Source of the DNA: CBCOTE01 sp965112965
Lineage (GTDB): Bacteria > Desulfobacterota > Desulfovibrionia > Desulfovibrionales > Desulfovibrionaceae
Length of the DNA stretch: 64,000 bases
Direction of reading: 5' to 3'
Assembly (NCBI GenBank): GCA_965112965.1
Contig: CBCOTE010000021.1
Span: forward strand, 62,001 to 126,000
Made by a program: the position numbers and the translations under genes. The notes below the pieces were generated by a model, which saw only the letters and a list, made by a program, of their open reading frames with translations, ran no database searches and had not been told where the DNA came from. Positions 10,014-19,330 of the stretch are shown piece after piece; the stretch's first letter is position 1, and each line of letters starts with the position of its first letter.

Positions 10014-11105
10014 TTATAAAACAAGCCGTCGGAGCAGCGGTACCCGTTGTATTAGTAATACTAGGAGTAAGCTGAGTCCATAAACTAAAGCTGTACTGGC
10101 CAAGATGCCAGTCCAAGGGTTGTGCCAGGCTTCAGCCAATATATAGGTCGAGAGTCGTTGTCTGGCCAGTAGATCACATACCAGCACATGACAGAAGTAC
10201 ACGCCATAAGTATTAGCTGTAAGCCTAGTCAACCAGGATCCTAGCCGGGATGGGAGTCGCGGGCCCAAGCGTCGGGCGAGCAGGAAGACGGCTGATGAAG
10301 CAGCCAGTAGGTGTAGAGCTTCGTAGCGCTGGAATAATGAGGTATCAGGTGCCTTGATATGGTTAAGCCACCAGGATCCCCACACGGCCATGCTGATACC
10401 TGTCACAGCTACCCCAGCAAGTAGCCAGTTCGGAAGTCTGACTTCCTGTCTCACTAGAAGTGTTCCGAGTATGAAGTATCCTACATAGACCGTGAAGATA
10501 GCATAGCCGAAGTGGAACTGAAACTCTGCTATTAGGCAATATGGATTCAGGGCGTTTAGACCAAAGCATAAGGCTACGAGTAACCACATCCCAGTTTCAC
10601 CTAGCTGGTGTCGTAGGGCCAGTAAAAAAGGGGCTGCTAGGTAGACTTGGACGAGCATATAAGAATACCAAAAATGTGGTACTAAAGTGCCTTCGGTCAC
10701 GTGTCTGGCCCAGCTCCACCACCCGTAGGCAAAGTCTGTTGAAAGTCTGGAGTAAACCAAATAGAATATTATGCTCCAACCTAGCAGCGGGATGAGCAAT
10801 TTGGGAAGCCGGCGTCGATAAAAAGCGCTGGCCGATGGGATTTGTCGTTCGGTTAAGAGTATAGCGCCGCTGCACATGAGAAATAAAGGCACTCCTATCC
10901 GGCCGGCGCAGTTGGCGATGGTGGCAGCCCACCAGTTTTCAGTGTCGGTCAGGGAGAGGGCGGCCATGTAGCCCGTGGTGTGAATGGTTACCACGCCGAG
11001 GATGGCCACCAAGTTCAATATGTCCATCCAGACTAGCCGCTTAGTGTTTGTTGGCGGATCGACAGTGCCCGATTGGATGGAAGTGTATGAGGTGATGGTT
11101 GGCAT
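10014..11105 (-). CDS. Membrane acyltransferase, acyltransferase-3 family (second of tandem pair)
   Basis: A 363-residue integral membrane protein of the acyltransferase-3 (OafA/WecH-like) family, which moves acyl groups, often acetyl, onto sugars of surface polymers. About ten hydrophobic segments are visible. The N-terminal hallmark MDILNLVAILGVVTIHTTG carries the conserved histidine, followed by GVPLFLMCSGAILL and FYRRRLPKLLIPLLGWS. The C-terminus has NTYGVYFCHVLV. It follows its paralogue at 11160-12212 by 54 bases and is probably cotranscribed. No clear Shine-Dalgarno sequence precedes ATG 11105. The true substrate cannot be read from the sequence. Confidence 0.85.
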   Translation of the reverse strand: MPTITSYTSIQSGTVDPPTNTKRLVWMDILNLVAILGVVTIHTTGYMAALSLTDTENWWAATIANCAGRIGVPLFLMCSGAILLTERQIPSASAFYRRRLPKLLIPLLGWSIIFYLVYSRLSTDFAYGWWSWARHVTEGTLVPHFWYSYMLVQVYLAAPFLLALRHQLGETGMWLLVALCFGLNALNPYCLIAEFQFHFGYAIFTVYVGYFILGTLLVRQEVRLPNWLLAGVAVTGISMAVWGSWWLNHIKAPDTSLFQRYEALHLLAASSAVFLLARRLGPRLPSRLGSWLTRLTANTYGVYFCHVLVCDLLARQRLSTYILAEAWHNPWTGILASTALVYGLSLLLVLLIQRVPLLRRLVL

Positions 11106-11159
11106 GGTTCAGTCTGGTTAGAAGGGGTGCAGGAGGCAGTTTAGCCCAACCTTTATGGA

Positions 11160-12212
11160 TCAAGTGACCAGTCGTCGCAGCAAGGGAATGTGACCGAGTA
11201 TAAGTACCAGGACTATGGACACGGCATAGATGAGCAATGCGTTAGCCGTAATGCCAGCTAGCGGCCCGCCTAGGTCATGGACGAAGGTTACGTAGTTCCA
11301 GCCTTGACTGGCCAGTATTTTGCGCACTAGTTGGTGGCAGAGGTAGACGCCGTAGGTGGACGCAGTTAGTCGGTTGAGCCAAAATTTCAGATAAGTTAGC
11401 TGCCTCAGCGGTAGGGAGCGTGCTAGCCAGAAAATTCCTAATGCAGCTGTCGCATTGGATAAAGTCTCGTACCGTAGGAATAGATAGGGATCGGCCGCCT
11501 GCTGCTGTTTGAGTACCCAGGAACCCAAAAGTGTGGCAGCTGAACCAGCTAGCCAGGCGGCCAAAGCTAGTGTTTTGCCGACTGGACCTAGGATTCGGGC
11601 TCGGGCTAGTATTCCACCAAGTACGAAATAGCCTAAAAAGGCCGTAAACATGGTGGGCGGATAATAAAAGGCCGTGTCGAAGAAATATCCTAGCAAATGG
11701 TTTACCGAGTTGATGCCGAAACACCAGGCCAGAAACCAGGCGTAGCAGGCTGGTTCGGCTTGTTGGAACAGCTGGTGGAGATAAGGAATGGCCAGGTAGA
11801 TACAGATGATCATGTAGGAGAACCATAGGTGCCCCTCTACACGGCTTCCAGCTAGACGGTGTAGGAAGTCGGTTGGGTTGCAGACTAGATCTGAGGAAGT
11901 GAGACAGCTATAGAGATAGTAGATCAGGCTCCAGCCAATTAGGGGCACTACCAGTTTGGGTAGACGTCGTTGGTAGAAAGTACCGATGCTGTCGATTTTG
12001 TTGCTGTTGAGGAATACGGCTCCGCTACACATAATAAAAATGGGCACGCTGAAACGACAGGCGGCGTCGCAGGCCATGCCTGGCCACCAGGCGGTCGGGG
12101 TCAGGTTGGTGTCTAGGAGGAAACAGTCGGCCACGTGCAGAAATATAACGGCGACAATGGCTAGGACATTGAGTAGGTCGAGGTAGACTATGCGTGGGGA
12201 TGTCGTGGACAT
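11160..12212 (-). CDS. Membrane acyltransferase, acyltransferase-3 family (first of tandem pair)
   Basis: A 350-residue paralogue of the downstream gene with the same layout: VYLDLLNVLAIVAVIFLHVAD with the key histidine, SVPIFIMCSGAVFLNS, FYQRRLPKLVVPLIGWSLIYYL, and STYGVYLCHQLV near the end. The proteins align along their whole length with moderate identity, so the duplication is old rather than recent. They probably act on a surface glycan in the inner membrane. Both copies are intact although the flanks are decayed, which argues that both still matter. Confidence 0.85.
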   Translation of the reverse strand: MSTTSPRIVYLDLLNVLAIVAVIFLHVADCFLLDTNLTPTAWWPGMACDAACRFSVPIFIMCSGAVFLNSNKIDSIGTFYQRRLPKLVVPLIGWSLIYYLYSCLTSSDLVCNPTDFLHRLAGSRVEGHLWFSYMIICIYLAIPYLHQLFQQAEPACYAWFLAWCFGINSVNHLLGYFFDTAFYYPPTMFTAFLGYFVLGGILARARILGPVGKTLALAAWLAGSAATLLGSWVLKQQQAADPYLFLRYETLSNATAALGIFWLARSLPLRQLTYLKFWLNRLTASTYGVYLCHQLVRKILASQGWNYVTFVHDLGGPLAGITANALLIYAVSIVLVLILGHIPLLRRLVT

Positions 12213-13151
12213 GAGTGAGGTAGTTTTTTTGGAACTACGGTAACATTTTTACTGGATGTCAGCGGCCAAGGCAAGCGGTGACTCTGCATGTGTAGAAATA
12301 CTGGCAGTTGTAGGTCTTGGAAGTCGAGAGCGCTGGCGGTAAGCACCGTGATAAGACGGAATATATTGCTATATGCATTTTTGCTTTAGTTTTTTATGTG
12401 CTGCTTGCCCGGCGTTGCCTCAAGATAACAGCCATTTTTTGACTAAAACGGTACCGAGTTTAGGTGGCATATTCCGATGTTAGCAAGACGTCATTATCCG
12501 GGTGCACGACGAAGGAAGAGTGGGACATTTATATTTTTTTAATATTTATAAAAAAATAATATACAAAAAAAACAGTAGGCTAATTCGTTCAAAGATGAAT
12601 CACTCATGTAGAGCCTAGCGGCGGCATTTTTTTAGTATGGGGAATGCCGCGGCGAAATCCTTAGCGAGTTTGGGGAGTTCGTGAGAAATTTTTCGTCATT
12701 GACGGCCTTCTCAGAGCGTAGACCTGGAGGGCTGGTACATGAACTAGAAAATTCGCAGATACTAAAGAATATCATTGATTCAAGTATCGATAGTTCTTAT
12801 CAATACCTTCAGTGCCAGTAATTTAGCCAATTAGTGTTTTTTTGTTTATCGCTAGTTTAGGCTGTTTATAGGTAGCCGTCTGGGCAGCTTATGGGCCATA
12901 CACAAGGTGTCATCAATACATTTAAATAAATTCGTGAACGCTACACCGGCACTAACTTCTCACTTCTAGTCATTGAGTCTGGACTTTATTAAAATTAGTT
13001 TTTAGACTCTGGATATCTACTTATACGGCGGCAACGTGGACCCGAAGTGTATTTTCTAGATATATTATCTCGCTAGTAAAAAAAAGTTATCCACTCTATT
13101 GGTTTTTTTGTTTTGCATAGGACGCCGACCTGGGACGTAAGCGGGATAGAA
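12213..13151. other. 0.94 kb gene-free region
   Basis: AT-rich, with long A and T runs around 12530-12570. No gene, RNA or convincing remnant was recognised. Confidence 0.65.
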
Positions 13152-14843
13152 TCAGTCGTTTTGGGCTTTGGCAATTTTAGCCCAACTATCCTTGAGGGGC
13201 ACGGTACGGTTGAACACCGGCCGGTTCGGGGTATGGTTGCGACGGTCGGCCACGAAGTATCCCAGGCGCTCAAATTGTACATTGGCTTCGGGAGCTACGG
13301 CGGCTAAGGCAGGCTCGATTTTGGCAGTCAGCACCTCTATGGAGTTGGGAGCTAGGGTGTCCTTGAAAGTATGGCCTTCGGTCACTTGCATAGGATTCTC
13401 TGTGGTGAATAGTTGGCCGTAGCAGAGTATTTTGGCGTCCACGGCGTGGGAAGCGGCTACCCAGTGTAGGGTGCCCTTGACACGACGGCCGTCGGGGCTA
13501 CCGCCGCCGCGGGAGGCTGGATCATACTCGCAGTGCAACTCCACTATTTCACCAGCAGCATTTTTTATCACTTCGCGGCAGATGATGTAATATGCGTATC
13601 GCAGTCGCGTTTCTTGGCCTGGAAAAAGGCGGTGGAACTTGCGTGGGGGTATTTCACGGAAATCGTCTGCCTCGATATAGAGCTCTCTGGAGAAGGGCAC
13701 TTGGCGGGAGCCCAACTCTGGTTTTTCAGGGTGGTTAGGGAATTTGAACCATTCTACTTGACCTTTAGGGTAGTTGGTGAGCACCACCTTGATAGGCCGT
13801 AGCACAGCCATATAACGCGGTGCTTTATTATTCAGGTCCTCACGCAGGCAGTGTTCTAGGAGGCTGTAGTTTACTATATTGTCGGCTTTTCCTACTCCGA
13901 TCTTCTCGCAAAAGAGGCGTAGTGAGGCGGGGGTAAAACCACGACGACGTACGCCCTCTAATGTGGGCAGGCGTGGGTCGTCCCAGCCAGTCACGTGGCC
14001 TTCCTCTACAAGTTGGATGAGCCGGCGTTTGGAAAGCACGGTGTAGGTGAGGTTGAGGCGAGCGAATTCAATCTGCTTAGGGTGGTAGAGAGAGAGGGTA
14101 TCCAGTACCCAGTCATAGAGAGTACGATTATTTTCAAATTCAAGGGTGCAGATGGAATGGGTGATGCCCTCGATAGAGTCTGAGAGACAGTGAGTATAAT
14201 CGTACATGGGATATATACACCAGGCGTCGCCGGTGCGGTGATGTTTGGCGTGGCGGATACGGTAGAGAATAGGGTCGCGCATGATTATATTTGGATGGTA
14301 CATGTCGATCTTGGCCCGGAGTACACGGGCGCCATCGGGGAATTCGCCGGCGCGCATGCGACGAAAGAGATTGAGATTCTCTGTAATAGAGCGTTTACGG
14401 AAAGGGCTGTTAGTACCGGGTCGGGTGAGGGTGCCTCGGTTTTCACGGATTTGGTTGGCGGGCTGGTCATCTACGTAGGCTTTATCTAGACGGATAAGCC
14501 TTTCGGCCCAATTGTAGAGCTGCTGGAAGTAGTCCGAAGCGTAGTGTTTTGGTTCATCCCAGGTGAATCCGAGCCAATGCATGGAGTCGCAGATGGAGTT
14601 AACATATTCTTGTTCTTCCTTGGCGGGATTAGTATCGTCTAAGCGTAGGTTGCACATGCCGCTGTACTCACGGGCTAGCCCGAAATTGAGGCAGATTGAT
14701 TTTGCATGGCCGAGGTGGAGATAGCCGTTGGGTTCAGGAGAGAAACGTGTGTGTACTCGGCCGTTCCATTTTCCGGAGGCATTATCCTGATTAATGATAT
14801 CCTTGATGAAGTTGGTGGGCAAGGATGAGATATCCTCGTTCAT
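13152..14843 (-). CDS. glnS: Glutaminyl-tRNA synthetase
   Basis: Cytoplasmic class I synthetase that charges tRNA-Gln with glutamine. The 563 residues match the E. coli enzyme (about 554). The signature RFSPEPNGYLHLGHAKSI contains the HIGH-type motif HLGH at residues 43-46, and the KMSKS equivalent is VLSKR at about 269-273, followed by GWDDPRLPTL. The C-terminal beta-barrel anticodon-binding region is complete. ATG 14843 has GAGG nine bases upstream. A good sigma-70 promoter lies about 100 bases upstream and the gene is divergent from tRNA-Pro. No downstream partner follows; the gene ends in decayed DNA. Confidence 0.97.
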   Translation of the reverse strand: MNEDISSLPTNFIKDIINQDNASGKWNGRVHTRFSPEPNGYLHLGHAKSICLNFGLAREYSGMCNLRLDDTNPAKEEQEYVNSICDSMHWLGFTWDEPKHYASDYFQQLYNWAERLIRLDKAYVDDQPANQIRENRGTLTRPGTNSPFRKRSITENLNLFRRMRAGEFPDGARVLRAKIDMYHPNIIMRDPILYRIRHAKHHRTGDAWCIYPMYDYTHCLSDSIEGITHSICTLEFENNRTLYDWVLDTLSLYHPKQIEFARLNLTYTVLSKRRLIQLVEEGHVTGWDDPRLPTLEGVRRRGFTPASLRLFCEKIGVGKADNIVNYSLLEHCLREDLNNKAPRYMAVLRPIKVVLTNYPKGQVEWFKFPNHPEKPELGSRQVPFSRELYIEADDFREIPPRKFHRLFPGQETRLRYAYYIICREVIKNAAGEIVELHCEYDPASRGGGSPDGRRVKGTLHWVAASHAVDAKILCYGQLFTTENPMQVTEGHTFKDTLAPNSIEVLTAKIEPALAAVAPEANVQFERLGYFVADRRNHTPNRPVFNRTVPLKDSWAKIAKAQND

Positions 14844-14940
14844 AAGGTGAAACCTCGTAGGAAAATTAGCCTAGACGATAGGCAGGTTCTGGGTGGAGTC
14901 GGTTTAAAGCTGAAACAGGAGGCACAAGACTGGCACATTA

Positions 14941-14970
14941 ATTATATCAATAAGAGCATCCCCAGGTCAA
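14941..14970 (-). promoter_or_regulatory. Sigma-70 promoter of glnS
   Basis: Read on the minus strand: TTGACC (14970-14965), 18-bp spacer, TATAAT (14946-14941). The predicted start near 14934 gives a leader of about 90 nt. Confidence 0.7.
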
Positions 14971-15067
14971 TGTCGGCGGCCCCGGTTATGGCCGTTGCTG
15001 CAGTTTTACGGTCGACTTTGGAACGAAGAAAAAAATAACTGGCACGGCAGTCGTTAAAAAAATAGAA

Positions 15068-15097
15068 TTGACAATCTAGTCGGAACGGTATTTATAC
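15068..15097 (+). promoter_or_regulatory. Sigma-70 promoter of tRNA-Pro
   Basis: Perfect -35 box TTGACA (15068-15073) with a 17-18 bp spacer to TTTATA or TTATAC (15091-15097), about 15 bases before the tRNA. Confidence 0.6.
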
Positions 15098-15111
15098 ATA
15101 ATAATGTTGAT

Positions 15112-15188
15112 CGGGATGTAGCGCAGTCTGGGAGCGCACCTGAATGGGGTTCAGGGGGCCGGAGGTTCAAATCCTCTCATCCCGACCA
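15112..15188 (+). tRNA. tRNA-Pro (anticodon GGG), CCA encoded
   Basis: Acceptor CGGGATG pairs with CATCCCG. The anticodon stem CCTGA/TCAGG holds loop ATGGGGT with anticodon GGG. The T arm is GGAGG TTCAAAT CCTCT (one wobble pair). Discriminator A15185, then CCA at 15186-15188. Confidence 0.96.
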
Positions 15189-16018
15189 GATTTTTTAAAG
15201 TTTTTTGGTCTGTTGGCAAAAAAATATTAATAGTCGTTTTTATAGTTTGGTTGGTCACAGTTGTATATAATTTTAATTATTCAAGTTATTAAATCATATG
15301 GTTTATTTTTTTAATTTTATTCCTTTAGTTTTTTCTTATGCGTAAAAGCGAAATCGCTGCGTAGGTGTCAATATTTTTTTATGTTAGTGACTGTCTTTGA
15401 TCTGATATAATAAATGGCAATTTTTTCTAACTTTATTCTATAAATGAGAATATTGAAAAGTTAAGATAGATTAAATGGTTGCCCATGATCATGGACGTTC
15501 GTTAGATTTCAATAAGGTTGGAGTATACTAGTTGAACTATAAAAATTGGAGCTGGCTCTTAATTAGTTAACGTTAACAAGGCCTACAAGATCATTGGATA
15601 TTCGCGGTAGTAATTATACATATGTGATATAACTTTTAGACTTTTGACGCTGATAACCTGTTGAATTGACCAACGATGGTCGCTAGCAACTCCGATATTG
15701 CGTTATTTATAGTGGTGAGCGAGAGCTGAGAACGAATATAAAGAATTATTAAGATAGACAGCAACGTGTTAATATTATGGGCTTCGAAGGATGGTATAGC
15801 TTTTTCTATAAATGAGCTATTATATCTTTTTAAATGTGCTTCGGACCATTGCTTTCGAAAAAAAAGTTAACTAATGCGGTTACTTGATTTGTTTGGAGTT
15901 TGCCACTTGTAATTACATTTATTCGATTGATATCCGCATGTCAATAATTGTTTTTTTGACCTAGTTTTTTAATTTTTTGGGATTTTTAAACTTCATTTGA
16001 CTAAAAGAGACTATGCAC
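15189..16018. other. 0.83 kb gene-free, very AT-rich region
   Basis: Between the tRNA-Pro and tRNA-Arg genes. No gene or recognisable remnant. A short GACCA/TGGTC stem with T runs just after tRNA-Pro is too weak to call a terminator. Confidence 0.65.
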
Positions 16019-16095
<77 letters not shown>

Positions 16096-16104
16096 ACATT
16101 TTCT

Positions 16105-16133
16105 TCTTTAGCTACTGCTTCATGCCCTGTCAA
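16105..16133 (-). promoter_or_regulatory. Sigma-70 promoter of tRNA-Arg
   Basis: Minus strand: TTGACA (16133-16128), 17-bp spacer, TAAAGA (16110-16105), ten bases before the tRNA 5' end. Confidence 0.65.
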
Positions 16134-16161
16134 TGTGCTGCACGTATTTCTTTTTTTTATC

Positions 16162-16190
16162 TTGTTATTCCGTTCTATTTGTGCTATTAT
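16162..16190 (+). promoter_or_regulatory. Sigma-70 promoter of the ubiD-ubiX operon
   Basis: TTGTTA (16162-16167), 17-bp spacer, TATTAT (16185-16190), 40 bases before the ATG. The leader is short and ends in the ribosome site AAGGA at 16220-16224. Confidence 0.65.
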
Positions 16191-16230
16191 CCATTATTAT
16201 TTTACGCCAAACGATCTTTAAGGATCTATT

Positions 16231-17676
16231 ATGCCCTACACGGACCTCCAGGCTTTTCTCGAAGATCTTGAAAAACGTAGAGAACTTCGGCGTATAGGCG
16301 CTCTACTCGATCCATTCCTCGAAATATCAGCGGTCACTGATCGTGTCTCAAAATCTTTCGGGCCGGCCTTGCTTTTCACCAATCCTAAAAACGGTCATTT
16401 TCCTGTACTCACTAACGCCTTCGGTTCCTATCTCCGTATGCACCTAGCCCTCGGTGTCGATTGCCTCGACGATGTCGGTATCGATATTAAGACTTTTTTT
16501 GAAGTTGAAAAACCTGATTCCCTTTTTAAGAAGATCAAGCTCATACCTAAGCTTACCCGTTTTTCTAACGCTTTCCCCAAGGAAGTGGATAAAGCACCCT
16601 GCCATGATGTCGTATTTACCGGCGATAAAGTGGACCTTTCTTTGCTTCCCATTCTCACCTCATGGCCCGGCGACGCCGGGCCATTCATCACATTGCCCCT
16701 CGTCATTACCAAAAATCCTGAGACTGGCATGCGCAATGTTGGTATGTATCGCATGCAAGTCTTCAATAAGAACACAACCGGCATGCACTGGCACTGTCAC
16801 AAAGGCGGTGCCTACCACTATTACCTGGCCGAACGCCACAACCAGCGACTTGAAGTCGCTGTAGCCCTCGGCCCTGATCCCGTTACTACCTACGCCGCTA
16901 CTGCCCCACTACCCGATGAAATGGATGAGTTTCTATTCGCCGGTTTCCTGCGTCATTCACCTGTTGATCTAGTGCGCTGTAAAACTGTCGATCTTCTTGT
17001 GCCTGCCCACTCTCAGTTTATCCTAGAAGGTTATGTGGAGCCCAACGAGCGCCGTCGAGAAGGTCCTTTCGGCGACCATACCGGCTATTACTCACAGGCT
17101 GACGACTATCCCGTCTTCCACGTTATTGCACTTACCCACCGCAAAGATGCTATCTATCCTACTACTATTGTTGGACCGCCTCCCATGGAAGATTGCTATA
17201 TGGGAAAGGCCACGGAACGTATCTTCCTGCCCATCATCAAAAAACAGCTCCCTGAGGTCGTAGATATGAACTTGCCTATGGAAGGAGTGTTCCACAATCT
17301 TTGCTTTGTTTCTATTGATAAACGTTTCCCTGGCCAGGCCCGCAAGGTTATGTATGCCCTCTGGGGTCTGGGTCAAATGATGTTCACTAAAATTATCGTC
17401 ATTGTGGACAAGGGCGTGGATGTCCAGAATACTTCGGAGGTCCTCTGGCGCCTTGGTAATAATGTAGACCCCCGTCGCGACTTGGTCATCCTTGAAGGAC
17501 CCCTGGATGCCCTGGACCATGCCTCTCCTTTAGCTTTTTTCGGTGGCAAGCTTGGCATTGACGCCACTAAAAAAACTCCCGAGGACGGCCATTACCGCGA
17601 ATGGCCCGAATCCTTGACTATGAGTCACGAGGTCAAACAGCGCATTGAACACCTTTGGCCAAAGTTGGGACTCTAG
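16231..17676 (+). CDS. ubiD: UbiD-family prenylated-FMN decarboxylase
   Basis: A 481-residue decarboxylase of the UbiD family, which removes a carboxyl group from aromatic or unsaturated acids using prenylated FMN. Classical members act in ubiquinone or menaquinone synthesis; others act on phenolic acids. Visible motifs include the NVGMYRMQVF segment near residues 169-178, with its conserved arginine, and EGPFGDHTGYYS at 277-288, which forms the catalytic Glu-Arg-Glu region. The length is normal. The start is supported by AAGGA six bases upstream of ATG 16231. It is followed after 3 bases by ubiX, which makes its cofactor. No quinone-ring genes lie nearby, so the substrate is unknown; a menaquinone precursor is a reasonable guess for an anaerobe. 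A T7 run (16494-16500) lies in the coding sequence. Confidence 0.93.
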   Translation: MPYTDLQAFLEDLEKRRELRRIGALLDPFLEISAVTDRVSKSFGPALLFTNPKNGHFPVLTNAFGSYLRMHLALGVDCLDDVGIDIKTFFEVEKPDSLFKKIKLIPKLTRFSNAFPKEVDKAPCHDVVFTGDKVDLSLLPILTSWPGDAGPFITLPLVITKNPETGMRNVGMYRMQVFNKNTTGMHWHCHKGGAYHYYLAERHNQRLEVAVALGPDPVTTYAATAPLPDEMDEFLFAGFLRHSPVDLVRCKTVDLLVPAHSQFILEGYVEPNERRREGPFGDHTGYYSQADDYPVFHVIALTHRKDAIYPTTIVGPPPMEDCYMGKATERIFLPIIKKQLPEVVDMNLPMEGVFHNLCFVSIDKRFPGQARKVMYALWGLGQMMFTKIIVIVDKGVDVQNTSEVLWRLGNNVDPRRDLVILEGPLDALDHASPLAFFGGKLGIDATKKTPEDGHYREWPESLTMSHEVKQRIEHLWPKLGL

Positions 17677-17679
17677 GCT

Positions 17680-18270
17680 ATGCCCACGTCCTTGTCAGAT
17701 TCTACTGTGTCACGTCGCATCGTGCTCGGCCTTACTGGCGCTAGCGGCATGCCCTATGCCATCCGACTCTGGCATGTACTCGCCGCTACTCCGGACATCG
17801 AACTGCACGCCATAGTCTCCGATGCCGCTGTTCGCGTCTTGGCTCTGGAATCCGACACTTCCATCAATGTGCTTCTATCCCTAGCATATCGCGTCTATCC
17901 CATTGCAGATGTCGGCGCTCCTCCTGGCAGTGGTTCCTGGCCACACTACGGTATGGTTGTTTGCCCTTGTTCTATGGCCTCCCTAGCCGCTATCGCCCAT
18001 GGCTTGGGTAGTAATCTTATTCATCGGGCGGCAGATGTTACTCTCAAAGAGCGACGGCCATGTATCCTTGTACCGCGTGAAACTCCTTATAATGCCGTCC
18101 ACTTGCGTAATATGATTGCCGCTCACGAAGCCGGAGCAACTATTCTCGCTGCCTCGCCTGGCTTCTATCGGCGACCTGACTCTATTGTCGAGCTCGTTGA
18201 CGGCATTGTCGGTCATATTTTAGACCTGCTCGACATCGAGCAGCAGCTCGTCGCACATTGGAAGGGGTAG
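17680..18270 (+). CDS. ubiX: Flavin prenyltransferase UbiX
   Basis: UbiX joins dimethylallyl phosphate to FMN to make the prenylated FMN needed by UbiD. The 196-residue flavodoxin-like fold shows RIVLGLTGASGMPYA near residue 13, VVCPCSMASLAAIAHG in the middle, and KERRPCILVPRETPYN with the conserved Glu and Tyr near residue 130. It starts 3 bases after the ubiD stop and is almost certainly cotranscribed and translationally coupled. The roughly 12-residue leader before the Rossmann strand is slightly long, but no better start is present. Confidence 0.95.
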   Translation: MPTSLSDSTVSRRIVLGLTGASGMPYAIRLWHVLAATPDIELHAIVSDAAVRVLALESDTSINVLLSLAYRVYPIADVGAPPGSGSWPHYGMVVCPCSMASLAAIAHGLGSNLIHRAADVTLKERRPCILVPRETPYNAVHLRNMIAAHEAGATILAASPGFYRRPDSIVELVDGIVGHILDLLDIEQQLVAHWKG

Positions 18271-18353
18271 TTAGGGGCGGAGGCGACATATCTTTCGGTG
18301 ACCATGGACACGTCCTTGTTCTTAGGCCTCCGGAGAATGAATGGGGAGTGTAG

Positions 18354-18381
18354 TTGGATGGTGATATACACTGATTACAAT
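18354..18381 (+). promoter_or_regulatory. Possible sigma-70 promoter of the UPF0173 gene
   Basis: TTGGAT (18354-18359), 16-bp spacer, TACAAT (18376-18381), in the 168-base gap after ubiX. The boxes are moderate. Confidence 0.4.
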
Positions 18382-18453
18382 ATTGTAGCTGAAAGATGTT
18401 AGCGGTTTGATTTTGAAGTTTAAAGACAATTATACGACATGGAAGATAGGGTC

Positions 18454-19203
18454 ATGCAATATACCCTGATCTGGCACGGACATTCAAATTTTCAGCTGGT
18501 TACGCATAACATAAGTCTGTGTATTGATCCTTTTTTCGACGGTAACCCCAACTGTCTGTATGGGGTAGAGGTTATTATTCAGCCTGACGTAGTACTCGTG
18601 ACCCATGACCATAGTGACCATGTGGGTCAAGCCTTGGAGATTTGTCGCCGCTATGGCGCCCGTTTGGGCGCTATAACTGGAACGGTCGATAAACTCATGG
18701 TCCAGAGCCTTCCCGAGGAGCTGGCCATCAACTGTCTCGGCTTCAACATAGGCGGTACGGTAGTAGTCAATGGTGTATCCATAACTATGACCCAAGCCAC
18801 CCATTCCTCAGAGTCCGGTATGGCCGTAGGTTATATTTTGACTCTGGAGGATGGCTATACCATTTATCATGCTGGGGATACTGGTATCTTCGCAGGCATG
18901 GAACTCTGGGGGCGCCTCTACTCCATCGATCTGGCCTTGCTGCCCATTGGAGGCGTCTTCACTATGGATGCCCGTCAGGCGGCCATGGCTTGTCAACTAC
19001 TCAAGTGTAACAGTGTGGTCCCCATGCATTGGGGCACATTCCAGATGTTAGAGAAGAACACTCAGTCCTTCAGGTGTTACCTGCGCGAAATTTCGCCCTT
19101 TACCAACCTTATAGAATTGGCTCCTGGCAAGCCTATTATTCTAGAAAAGCATGGCACCAGGTCGATATCTGCGGGTGTAGTTATGGATGGGGAGATAGAA
19201 TAG
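18454..19203 (+). CDS. UPF0173 metal-dependent hydrolase (metallo-beta-lactamase fold)
   Basis: A single-domain metallo-hydrolase of the UPF0173 (YtkL-like) family; the physiological substrate of the family is not established. Visible metal ligands: VTHDHSDHVG (HxHxDH), ATHSSE, YHAGDTG and the late VPMHWGTF. ATG 18454 is preferred because family members begin directly with the strand Y-LIWHGHSNF and GGAAG lies eight bases upstream. ATG 18439 in the same frame adds five residues. The protein is a little longer than typical members because of a C-terminal tail. It stands alone, with a modest promoter upstream and a possible hairpin downstream. Confidence 0.88.
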   Translation: MQYTLIWHGHSNFQLVTHNISLCIDPFFDGNPNCLYGVEVIIQPDVVLVTHDHSDHVGQALEICRRYGARLGAITGTVDKLMVQSLPEELAINCLGFNIGGTVVVNGVSITMTQATHSSESGMAVGYILTLEDGYTIYHAGDTGIFAGMELWGRLYSIDLALLPIGGVFTMDARQAAMACQLLKCNSVVPMHWGTFQMLEKNTQSFRCYLREISPFTNLIELAPGKPIILEKHGTRSISAGVVMDGEIE

Positions 19204-19273
19204 GGAAAAAAGCGATGTTAACTGGATAGTGGAGCCATTTATAAGTAGACTTATGGCTTAAGTACAAAAAAAT

Positions 19274-19330
19274 CAGCCCCGCGTTAGCAGATATCTTGCG
19301 CGGCCAGGCTGTGGGTGAATAATTTTTTTT
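19274..19330 (+). terminator. Possible terminator after the UPF0173 gene
   Basis: CAGCCCCGCG (19274-19283) pairs with CGCGG and GGCTG (19299-19303, 19307-19311) around a 3-nt bulge. A T8 run follows 11 bases later, farther than usual, so the call is weak. Confidence 0.3.
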
